DNA of 45,043 nucleotides from Tritrichomonas foetus (Eukaryota > Parabasalia > Tritrichomonadida > Tritrichomonadidae), in the NCBI GenBank assembly GCA_001839685.1, contig MLAK01000001.1, positions 1-45,043 on the forward strand, in the 5' to 3' direction. Every line of letters starts with the position of its first letter. The first letter of the stretch is position 1. A program made the translations under genes and the position numbers. Shown in pieces: positions 18,623-27,446 of the stretch. The notes under the pieces were generated by a model. The model saw only the letters and a list, made by a program, of their open reading frames with translations, had not been told where the DNA came from and did no database searches.

Positions 18623-21469
18623 TTAAGCAATTATGTCAGTAGCAAATAAACTTCTGGTTTGAGTTTCATTTTTTCCTCGTTTTTTGATGAAAACGACAAC
18701 AAGTACCAATGCGATGACGATGACTACAAGTGGAATCACAACACTTAGAGCAATAACTGCGGCCTTACTTAATTTTTCTTTATAACTAAATGATGAAGCA
18801 TCAAGATCAATATAATCTTCCATGTTTCCTGCAAATACTTCTTCTTTATGAGCGTTGTTAAATACAACATTCTCTAGAACAAGTTTTCCTCTGGAATCTT
18901 CATAATTATCAGCATCAATGTAATGACTGTCTTGTTTTAATGATCCACTAAACACACAATTTATTAATTTTGCATTTACACGATAAGAAACTCCTCTGGC
19001 GAAGAATAAACTGGAAGGAGTTTCTTTCTTTCCTTTGAAATTGAAAGTTGAATCTTTGATTAGAATTCCTCTTGTTGCAGACACACCACTTGGAATAAAC
19101 ATTAAAACATCAGCAGCAACTCCTTGATTGTCTGAAAACTCACATTTTTCAACAAGTACATCATGACCAATAATACTTAAAGCGCCACCAGAAAGAAGTG
19201 GATTAGATTCGCTGGTTAATTGGTTTTTATTGGTTGTAACTGCTGCATTTTTATGAAAACTGCAATTAATTACAACGAAATATCTGTTAGCTGTTGTTGC
19301 AGTTGCATAAAGTCCACCACCACCAGCAGCTTGGCATTTTTGGAATTCACAATTGACAACTTCACATCGCATTTGATTTGAATGTGCAGGAATCTTCATG
19401 CAAAGATACATGGCACCACCTTGCGCTTTTGAAAAGCAATCATTAAATTTGCAATCATGACATGAAACATAGTAGTTTGTTAAATAAACAGCACCACCAC
19501 ACAATTCATTACTGTGGAAATTCTGAAAAGTAACCTTTTCAATTCGAACAAGTGTTGTATTTGCGTTTGTTGCCACACCAAAATCACAACGAGTGGTTCG
19601 GTTTTCATTTTGTTCAAAGTAAATCTCTTCAGGACGTGGAGGGAATGATCCATCACAGTAATAAGAAGTTATTGATTTTTTGAGATCAATAAACTTTTCT
19701 TTTGGTGATCCAAAAGCAATTTCTTCATTTCCATCACAGAAATAAACACTTTGTAAAAGAATTTTTGAAGAATCATCTTTTTGTTCAGAAGCATCAATAT
19801 AATGTGAAGTCTTGGATTCATGTGTGATTCCTTTAAATTGGCAATTATTCAATAACAGGGTTTTTATAGTTGAATTTTTGCGTGAAAAATAAAATGAAGT
19901 TGATTTTCCAGTGTTGTAATCAAAGATACAATCAGTAAAATGAATTCCATTTTTTGAATAAGTGTTTTCATGTATTTTGGCAAATACATCCTCATTATTG
20001 GATTTAAAGCTGCAATTTTCAACTGAAACTTCAAGTGCGTGAATATAAAGTGCTGCATTTTTACCAGCATTGTTGATTTCAATTGGATGATCTTTTAATT
20101 GCTCTTCAGGTGGAAGATAAGGATTATTTGATTCAAATGTACATTCATTTAGCGAGAAGTATCGATTAGGAACAGATGAATCAAGGAATAAGCCATATCC
20201 ATTTCCGCCTGATGCACATCCAATAAATGAAGTTTTGGTGAAATTTGCATAAATTGAGCCTGAATCAAGTTCAGGTAATTCTAATTTCACAAAAACCGCA
20301 CCGCCGTTTCCTTTTGAGCTTTTACAGACAGTAAATTGTGTATTTATGCAAACAATATCGTAATTGATCAAATAAACCGCTCCACCATCTAATTCAGTGT
20401 TCATATTTTCAAATTTAGTATTCTCAATTCGGACGAGTGTTCGATTTTGGAGAGTTGCTTGGCCATAGAAACACCTTGAAGAACCACTACAGTATTCGCA
20501 TGGTGTTGGTTCAGCTGTTGGTGGAATTGGAGAAGGTGTGTAAGTTTCATTAATACATTGATATTTAATGGTCGATTTCGAAACGTCAACATATAAATTA
20601 TAATCACCTTGGAAAGCTTCAGAAGGTTGTGAATCGCAGAAATAGACATGATCTAAAACAATTTTTGCCTTTGAATCAACATCATCATATGTATCAAAGT
20701 AATGGCTAACATTATTTTCATTTTCACCTTTAAAGGTACAATTTAATAATGTAGCTTTTATTGAGTATGTTGAACCCCTGATTAAGTAAAAGCTTGATGG
20801 ATTTGTTGCTTTACCATTAAACTCAAAAAGACAGTGTTTTATCCACACTTGATGAGTAACATCAATTCCTCCTGGAATAAATAATGCCATATCAGCTCCA
20901 ATTCCTTTATTGTCTTTAAAATGACAATTTTCAACAAGGGCATCAACAGATGAAATAAATAATCCAGCACCACCAACAGATGAACTGCTACTTTCTGGAT
21001 CTTTTTGGTCATGGCATTTATTTTTCATGAATTCACAATTTTTGATAGTGATAAGTCTGTTTTTAGAAGCACTCTTAATGTATAAGCCTGCTCCACCAAG
21101 TGCTTGGTTTTGTGTGAACGAACAGTTTTGTACATCCGACCGAATTTCTTCAGAAAAAGCGTATAATACAAATTGAATGAAAACTGATCCACCTTGTTTT
21201 GAACATGAGCAGTTTGCAAAACGTGAATTATAGCACAAAAAGTGATAATTTGAAATGTAAACAGCTCCTCATTTCTTTCCTGTTTGTTCATGAAAGTTGT
21301 TAAATGTTGCTCCTTCTATTTTTATAGTTGATATGTTAGTAGAAGTTGACTCTTTTTCGCAACGGGTTTTCCCATCACATACTTCATCGGCCAATATGGA
21401 TTTTGGTAGTAATTCGATCTTAGATTGTTCGCAGGAAACAATGGAAGCTAGAAATAGCAAACAAATCAT
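18623..21469 (-). pseudogene. Surface beta-helix (Pmp-like) membrane protein, interrupted by one in-frame TGA
   Basis: The ATG at 21469 opens with a signal peptide (MICLLFLASIVSCEQ). The frame of 949 codons runs to 18623 with a single TGA at 21269-21271. Downstream are three homologous modules of roughly 250-280 residues, each with beta-helix rungs such as GGAVYLTNYYVSCHDCKF and NCSFKSNNEDVF, the pattern of polymorphic-membrane-protein-like and pectin-lyase-fold surface proteins. Near the C-terminus one transmembrane helix (ALSVVIPLVVIVIALVLVVV) is followed by a short basic tail, KKRGKNETQTRS. The TGA stands where the other modules have the first Gly of GGAVY, so one base (GGA to TGA) explains it. 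Such proteins are presumed adhesins or surface antigens in trichomonads. No initiator is evident before the ATG. It may be a recent pseudogene, an allele, or a sequence error. Confidence 0.8.
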
Positions 21470-22087
21470 TTTATGTAATAACCGTTTTTACTCACAAATT
21501 TCTGATATTATTTAAATTGCATTGAAATTGTTGGGGAAATAATACTGAAAGTGTAGGTTCTGATTTTTGAAAAGATAATTTTTGGATTCAATTTTTGTGA
21601 ACCATATTCAGAGCAAATTTATACCGAATTGAATGGATATTATTTTTTGATAAGGACGAATAGGGGTTTACAATATGATTTTATCGTGATAATAATCCTG
21701 AATTATGGCTATTTTTTCCAATAATACTAAATTTTGTGTGTTATTATTCGTAAATTACTCATCAAAAAGCAGAGGAAAGTACCTCTTTTGGTAGTTTTAA
21801 TTTTCTTCGATTGATTTCTGAGTAAACCGTGGCCAAAATGACCATAAAAAGTGCCAAGAACTGGTTGAACGATAGAACAGATTGAACGATATAGAAGATT
21901 GAACCTCCTGAAGGTTAACCAAAACAAATCTGACTAAATGTTAACCTAACAATTTGGTCGGTTCACCAAATACCCTTCACCAACCGAACGATAGATTTTT
22001 AGGTTAACCAAAGTTCAGAGAAAAAGTTTAATAAATATTATTTCATTTTTTTTACAGAAAAACTTCAATTAAAAGTCATTTAATTTA
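21470..22087. other. Intergenic with repeated GTTAACC motifs
   Basis: No gene is seen. GTTAACC occurs three times between 21913 and 22009, twice inside the palindrome GGTTAACC. Two GATTGAACGATA-like steps lie near 21868-21892. The meaning is unknown; they may be an old repeat. Confidence 0.4.
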
Positions 22088-22620
22088 ATGAAAAACAGTG
22101 AATTATATGTCAAAATGGAAGAAGAAGTCGAATTTTGGCACATTTCATCACCCAAAGATTACGATGCCCATCATTAATGCTTCAATGATTGTTAAATAAC
22201 AAAGAAAGAAAGTAATTAAACTCATTTCAATATTTATAAAAATTATAAAACATAATTATTTATATTTAATTTTTCAAAAATAGATTTAAAACTAATTGAA
22301 CCAATGAAAAATTATAATAAAGAATTTAATCAGCTGATGGATTCAACTTATGGTATTCCAAAAATAAAACTACCATTGGATAATGACCAACTCATAAATT
22401 AAATAAGATGTATTTTTGTCAATGTTATTAAATTACACCAATAAAAGGCGTATATGTATAAAATAATTTGAAGATATAGTAAAAGAAGAAAACAAGCAAC
22501 AAATAAGTTTTAATAATAATTCCACAATGGAAATACTTGAAGAATTTCGTGAATACCTGGAAGAAATAATAATAAAAAAGCATTCAAGAAGCAATTAAGA
22601 AAATAATTTGTCTCATTAAT
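22088..22620 (+). pseudogene. Scattered coding-like remnants
   Basis: Several short plus-strand frames have protein-like composition. The first (22088-22177) starts MKNSELYVKMEEEVEFW and ends SSPKDYDAHH before a TAA. The second (22304-22402) reads MKNYNKEFNQLMDSTYG and continues to DNDQLIN. The third, from 22527, reads MEILEEFREYLEE. They could be pieces of one decayed gene or unrelated fragments. No family is recognised. None has a clear initiator. Confidence 0.3.
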
Positions 22621-22903
22621 GAAATAAATCACACGATAGCATTAGTGTCTCCACCTTCTGTAACTTGAACAACCATATAAGAATGAATTAATAATATATG
22701 ATTCAATATTGAACAAATAATTATTACTGGTGTTTTTGGTTAACTAAAAGTCAGATGTCACTTTTGAAAATCTTTTGGTTCATATCTCCTTGAACAATCA
22801 CAATTATTCGTCAGAAATACCTGTAAGAAAATAGTGAAAAAGCTTAGAATGCTTAAAAAAACTAGATTCGAAAACAATAGGTTAAATAATATTTTTATAT
22901 ACA

Positions 22904-24094
22904 TTACATTGGATTGGAATGTGCAGCTTTTGTATTCTGCGTATCCCATTTTTCAAACTCTTCGGCCAATAAATTCACATTTACGATTTCTTCATGATCA
23001 TTTTGTCCTTCATTTATTTGGTTAGATTGAGTCCAATTTTCTAGATTCAATGAATTTGGATTATTGTCTATATGATTTCCATTATAGTTGTGATTTACCA
23101 TCTGATGATGAGGAATTTGATAATTTTGACGGTTATTGGTTTCATGTATTGACACATCGACTGGATTTTGATATTGATTTATTATTTGAGATATCTTGAT
23201 TTGATTAATAGCTTTGATGTGATTATTTAAATTAATTTGCTGTAAATTTGATATATTTCCAGGTTGAAGTGTGTTTTGCTGTTGTTGTTGGAGATTGAAT
23301 TGTGTGAGTGGATCCTTTTCAACATTGATAACTGGAAAATTCATGTTGATTGTCTCATTAGAAGTTTTGGTACCTCTCTTGTTTCTGTTTTTCGACTCCA
23401 TATTTATCGTTTTATTGATTGGACAGGAGCTATTTACAGAATATTGAGAAACTGGAAGGCATACTCTATTAAGATTCATAAAAACACAATTTGTGTTAGT
23501 ATTCATACAAGTTGTATTAATTGGAAATTTGTTTGAAAATGAAATTTGACAATGCTTGTTAGTAGAACTCAAAAAAGAATAATTTTGAGGAATTTTTGTG
23601 TTGGTCACATCATTGATATTTTTTCTATTATTTTCATTCTTTTGATTATCTTTATTAATATTAATATTCTCTTGATTTATTTGTTGAATTTGTTCAAGAA
23701 TTGTGTGAAAAGTGGAATTACCAAGAAAATTTGTGTGTTGCCGAATGTAGTCGATCAAAAGTGATGGTTCTTGATATGCAAGTAAGTCAGGACAGTTTTC
23801 ACAATACCAACATATAAGGGCTGATTTGTTACGTTTTTCTATTCTCTCGATTTTTAAATTTCTTTGTTTTGCAATTAAATGAGCCATTTTGAGCAATTTT
23901 CCTTTTGTCACTTGGCCTCCATAAATGATATTTAAAACTTTCTCCATTTGAGAATAACAAATTCTATTTTTTCGAACTTTTTCATTAATTCGTAGTTGGT
24001 CTCTTTCTGTTTGGCGTAAAACATTCTTATTAGATATTCTTTTTATGACAAAACGGACCTCATTCCCTTGATTAAAAATTGATTGACTTGTCAT
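22904..24094 (-). CDS. Protein with basic conserved-looking N-terminal domain and Asn/Gln-rich tail
   Basis: The product of 396 residues begins MTSQSIFNQGNEVRFVIKRI. The first 125 residues are basic and look folded: KVRKNRICYSQMEKVLNIIY, then KLLKMAHLIAKQRNLKIERI, then ALICWYCENCPDLL. The spaced Cys and Trp residues and the helical segment suggest a small nucleic-acid or protein-binding domain, which I do not recognise by name. The rest, about residues 140-396, is Asn/Gln/Ile-rich with a QQQQQ run and no visible fold. The frame extends three codons upstream from a TTG; the ATG at 24094 is the first Met. TCATT lies 23 bases before it. A degenerate relative of the N-terminal segment may lie at 32364-32489. 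A transcription-related role is a guess. Confidence 0.75.
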   Translation of the reverse strand: MTSQSIFNQGNEVRFVIKRISNKNVLRQTERDQLRINEKVRKNRICYSQMEKVLNIIYGGQVTKGKLLKMAHLIAKQRNLKIERIEKRNKSALICWYCENCPDLLAYQEPSLLIDYIRQHTNFLGNSTFHTILEQIQQINQENININKDNQKNENNRKNINDVTNTKIPQNYSFLSSTNKHCQISFSNKFPINTTCMNTNTNCVFMNLNRVCLPVSQYSVNSSCPINKTINMESKNRNKRGTKTSNETINMNFPVINVEKDPLTQFNLQQQQQNTLQPGNISNLQQINLNNHIKAINQIKISQIINQYQNPVDVSIHETNNRQNYQIPHHQMVNHNYNGNHIDNNPNSLNLENWTQSNQINEGQNDHEEIVNVNLLAEEFEKWDTQNTKAAHSNPM

Positions 24095-24114
24095 GATCAC
24101 CAACTTTATTTTTC

Positions 24115-24119
24115 AATGA
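24115..24119 (-). promoter_or_regulatory. Initiator motif TCATT
   Basis: Minus-strand TCATT with its A 23 bases upstream of the ATG at 24094. The motif fits, though the distance is at the long end of what is usual. Confidence 0.4.
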
Positions 24120-24344
24120 AAGTTACTTGAGGCAATAATTGAATTCAATCGAATTTCTTTGCGAAATGTTTGTGAGCTTTATTTTTAACCAAAGGACAAT
24201 ATATGGTTGAAATAAAGAGGTTTGCTATTTAAGACCTCAGAAATATGATGTGAATTCAAATATTCAATATTTAAGTTGCCAACTGAAATTTTACATAGTT
24301 ATTTCGTTTGTTTTGATATCCAGTACCTTGAGTGAAGAAAGATT

Positions 24345-25322
24345 ATGGAACAAGAAATCAAAGGAATTTTTCAACAAATGGAATTATATGATGGTGTAAA
24401 ATTTATAACATGCTTTCAATAAAGTTATCAAAATTATGAAAATTGAGAGAAATAGAATTTATGATTAAACCCATATTCTCAAGAATATTCACCATTGCAT
24501 ATAATATAAAGAGAATTAATTCGTGTAATTTTTTCTAACATATTCTTGAAATTAGAATACCAATCTATTTGAAGAAAATCGAAAAGCAAATCACTATTGA
24601 ATGGTAGCTATTACAGTCATATATTTGAAAAATTGTCTGGACTCCTCAGAATATTCTGAAGGATATTCAAAAACACATTTTAATCTTGTCGGTATTGTGA
24701 TGATATCTGTGATTCATTTTCTTTTTTAATATATAATAGAACTATGAATACAGATTTTTGAAGGGTGATAATGTTGCAATTGACATGATTTCTCAAATTT
24801 GGGAATATTATTCAAGATGGTGTGAATAATAATGAAACTTTCTTTAAATACAAAGCATATCAGCATAATTTTTTCTTTGGGATTAATTTTGGAATACAAC
24901 TATATTATTATTTAGATCCGGAATTTAAATATTGAAGATGAGTTGATGATGATGCATGAATGATACCTGAATATTATGTTTTCTGAAAGAAGAACTCGAT
25001 TATAAGAGTATTATGTTATAGTCTCGACCCATATCAGCCAACCCAACTTATCCTATTCTCGACAAGAATTAGTTGTGTACTGTCGATTTTTGGCACCTGT
25101 TTCTATACCAACGAATTAATGAAAATCAATGAAACGTATGCATTAAACTAATTTATAGAAGAAGACAATATTCATAGAAAAACTCTCATTATTAAATATA
25201 TATTCGCTTGTCATGAAAATAGAGCATACGGCCAAATAGCCTTAGAAAGTGAAAATCATCTTGAACTAAAGCAAATTATACCAATGACAAAATTCAAAGA
25301 TTTTATTTCTGCGTATATCTAA
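24345..25322 (+). pseudogene. Long decayed gene with several stops and frameshifts
   Basis: The segment starts with MEQEIKGIFQQMELYDGVKF. Later pieces read RELIRVIFSNIFLKLEY, SLLNGSYYSHIFEKLSGLL, GDNVAIDMISQIWEYYSRW and NETFFKYKAYQHNFF. From about 24831 one frame holds to the TAA at 25320 with five internal stops. It includes LCYSLDPYQPTQLILFS and, in the last 56 open codons (25152-25319), FACHENRAYGQIALESENHL. Protein-like composition over nearly 1 kb argues for a dead gene. The family is not recognised. The region separates the divergent genes at 24094 and 25396, so their promoters also lie here. Confidence 0.45.
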
Positions 25323-25389
25323 GAGTAAAGGCATTAGAATATTTCTTTTAGTTGAACTATTCAACGAAAAATCAGTTGGGTTTTGGAAT

Positions 25390-25394
25390 TCACT
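25390..25394 (+). promoter_or_regulatory. Initiator motif TCACT
   Basis: TCACT with its A four bases before the ATG at 25396. This is a very short but permissible leader by T. vaginalis standards, and it supports the small ORF as a transcribed unit. Confidence 0.5.
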
Positions 25395-25395
25395 C

Positions 25396-25572
25396 ATGAA
25401 TTTGAAACTTGCTAGAATTTTCGTTTTTTTAATTATAATTAACACTCTAGAGTGTTATTTGTCAAGTCAACAAGATTGCTTTTCAGAGAAATTCAAGAAG
25501 AATTGTGAGGCAAATCGAGAGGAGCCCGTTTATTTCTTAAAGGATATTTTTAAACGTTCTCTCTTTGTATGA
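25396..25572 (+). CDS. Small secreted protein, 58 residues, overlapping the next start
   Basis: The frame reads MNLKLARIFVFLIIINTLEC, a good signal peptide of about 20 residues. A short polar part with Cys residues follows (SSQQDCFSEKFKKNCEANRE) and ends FLKDIFKRSLFV. The mature peptide would be under 40 residues and positively charged toward its end. A TCACT initiator sits four bases before the ATG. The TGA at 25570-25572 overlaps the ATG of the TPR gene at 25569 (ATGA). No family is recognised. It could be a real small secreted protein, an upstream ORF that controls the TPR gene, or chance. Signal peptide, initiator and overlap together make chance less likely. Confidence 0.5.
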   Translation: MNLKLARIFVFLIIINTLECYLSSQQDCFSEKFKKNCEANREEPVYFLKDIFKRSLFV

Positions 25573-27161
25573 ATGTAAACTATCAATATAAATCTGCAAA
25601 ATCAGCATTCGAGCAAGGGCAATACAAAAGAGCAGCTTTGCAATCCGAAAATATATTAAAAAATGAAAATATTTCTTATCAAACAAAGGTTGTCATGAAA
25701 GCAAACTTATTTATATCCAATTTAATATCCACACAAAATGAATTAAATTTCAACGAAGCACAAAATATTTCATCTCTTTTAATGGGAATTGAAGATGAAA
25801 CTCAAAAAAAATCTATTCTCACACAATTTCATCAAAATCTTTGTCTTTACCAAATTTCAAAAAAAAATTATGATTCTGCATTAAAAATAATTAACATTGC
25901 TCAAGAAAATGATATCACTTCAAAAAGCAATGAAATGTTTGGATCGATTTATTTATTGCTTCATTCAAAACCGCCAATAAATCGACCATTTTTAGATATT
26001 TGGTATCACTATTTAAACAGAGATTATAATTCTGTTCTTCAAAATGCGGGCGAAGTTTTTGGTTCAAATTTTGTCTCTTTTTTAGCAGCGAATTCATTTT
26101 TAGCAAATAAAAATTATTCTTCAGCCCTTTCAAAATTTGAAGAATCAATTTCAAATAACTTTCGAATCACTGAAAGTTTAAATGGTGCTGGAATCTGTTG
26201 TTTTTTCCTTGATAGAATGAAAGATTCTGTTTCATTTTTTGAAAAATCAATTAGAATGACATCATCAACACTTCCTTTCTCTCTTTTTAATCTTGCTGAA
26301 GTTTGTGGAGCTCTTGGAAGACCATATGAACAGCTTTACTTGTTAAAATTCTATAGTAAACTCGAAGAAGCATGTAATTTTTCTGTCAACTCACAAAAAA
26401 ACACTTTAAATTCTCTAAATAGTGAAACGCAGGATGTTCATAACAATAGTATAAATAATGATTTAAATAACAATACAAATCATATAAACAATAGTGTGAG
26501 TCGTGGTATTAGTGATGTAATGATTGGTAATAATGGATCACTGGCAACTTTGTATTTATTGGCTAGAATTACACTCGAAAATAATGATTTTCAAGATGGG
26601 TTAAAGAAATATGAGCATATTTTTAATGAAATTAAAGCGCGTGGTCTTGATCCACCTTCTCCCAACTTTTTGTCTGAATATGCTTTTGTTTTAAATATGA
26701 GAGGGGATTATGAAACAGCTCTTCTAATTCTTCCACTAAAATGCGCGAAAAGTGACTTTGAAAAATCAGTGGTTGGACATTCTTTGTGGCTTGCTGGAGA
26801 ATTAAATGAATGTGAAAAAGCAATAGCGAATGTTTCAAATCCAGAATCAATTTGTAATCGAGCACTATTATCGTTTTTGGCTGGCGATGATAAAAGTGCA
26901 TTAACTCAAATAAATAATGCAAGAAGAGAATCACCAAATGACTCAAGAATTATTCGAAATGCTGTTTTAATAAATATTTCGAGACAACAAACTATAAAAA
27001 GTGGATGTGCAATTTGGCTATCTACTTTAGGTTATCAAAGAGATCATGGACCTGATTATTATGAAGAAATTATAAGTCTATTAAAAATGTCTAATAATGG
27101 TGATCCATTAACACTCTGTGTTCTGGAAAATTGGAAAATTTTTCAAAGCAGAAAGCCATAA
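25569..27161 (+). CDS. TPR-repeat protein
   Basis: The product of 530 residues is a helical-repeat scaffold. TPR-like steps are visible: KSAKSAFEQGQYKRAALQSE at the N-terminus, NYDSALKIINIAQ, NYSSALSKFEESI with the following LNGAGICCFFLDRMKDSVSF, and NDFQDGLKKYEHIF. An Asn-rich linker of about 45 residues (around 275-320) splits the repeats. No signal or membrane segment is present. The family resembles subunits of large assemblies such as APC/C, IFT or CCR4-NOT, but none can be named. There is no initiator before its ATG; instead the ATG overlaps the stop of the 58-residue ORF, so it may share that transcript. The stop is TAAA, which would also serve as the trichomonad poly(A) signal. Confidence 0.88.
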   Translation: MNVNYQYKSAKSAFEQGQYKRAALQSENILKNENISYQTKVVMKANLFISNLISTQNELNFNEAQNISSLLMGIEDETQKKSILTQFHQNLCLYQISKKNYDSALKIINIAQENDITSKSNEMFGSIYLLLHSKPPINRPFLDIWYHYLNRDYNSVLQNAGEVFGSNFVSFLAANSFLANKNYSSALSKFEESISNNFRITESLNGAGICCFFLDRMKDSVSFFEKSIRMTSSTLPFSLFNLAEVCGALGRPYEQLYLLKFYSKLEEACNFSVNSQKNTLNSLNSETQDVHNNSINNDLNNNTNHINNSVSRGISDVMIGNNGSLATLYLLARITLENNDFQDGLKKYEHIFNEIKARGLDPPSPNFLSEYAFVLNMRGDYETALLILPLKCAKSDFEKSVVGHSLWLAGELNECEKAIANVSNPESICNRALLSFLAGDDKSALTQINNARRESPNDSRIIRNAVLINISRQQTIKSGCAIWLSTLGYQRDHGPDYYEEIISLLKMSNNGDPLTLCVLENWKIFQSRKP

Positions 27162-27192
27162 ATCTATTTTGTTTTTTTCTATAAATTCGATA

Positions 27193-27290
27193 ATGTTTCT
27201 TACTTCTCTTATGTTTCTTACTTTTCTTATGTTTCTTACTTTTCTTATGTTTCTTACTTTTCTTATGTTTCTTACTTTTCTTATGTTTTT
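27193..27290. repeat. 18-bp minisatellite, five units
   Basis: Five head-to-tail copies of ATGTTTCTTACTTTTCTT lie at 27193-27282, the first with one change (CTCTT), followed by a partial copy. The array sits just downstream of the TPR gene. The minus strand would encode KHKKSK repeats, but no ATG starts that frame, so no gene is called. Confidence 0.9.
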
Positions 27291-27400
27291 TCCTATGTAT
27301 CAATTATCTTTCTCTTGGTATCATATTATGTAGATAAGTGGAAATGATTTCATGAATACATTATTGTTGGTGAAAGCTTTTAAGATTTAACCGCACTATA

Positions 27401-27414
27401 ATTGGCCGGCCAAT
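27401..27414. promoter_or_regulatory. Perfect palindrome ATTGGCCGGCCAAT
   Basis: A 14-bp perfect palindrome made of two inverted CCAAT cores lies 33 bases before the ATG at 27447. It is GC-rich against an AT-rich background. The gene has no TCAYW initiator here, so this is a candidate factor-binding site. The function is inferred only from position and symmetry. Confidence 0.45.
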
Positions 27415-27446
27415 AATAATACTAATTTTAAAGAAATCCTTTTTTT

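Noticed and set aside
21269..21271. TGA as selenocysteine or reassigned codon in the surface gene
   Set aside because: Other genes here end in TGA, the sister modules have Gly at this site, and no supporting RNA element was seen.
27091..27303. Minus-strand Lys-rich KHKKSK repeat protein
   Set aside because: It is the translation of the 18-bp minisatellite, has no ATG, and overlaps the end of the TPR gene.
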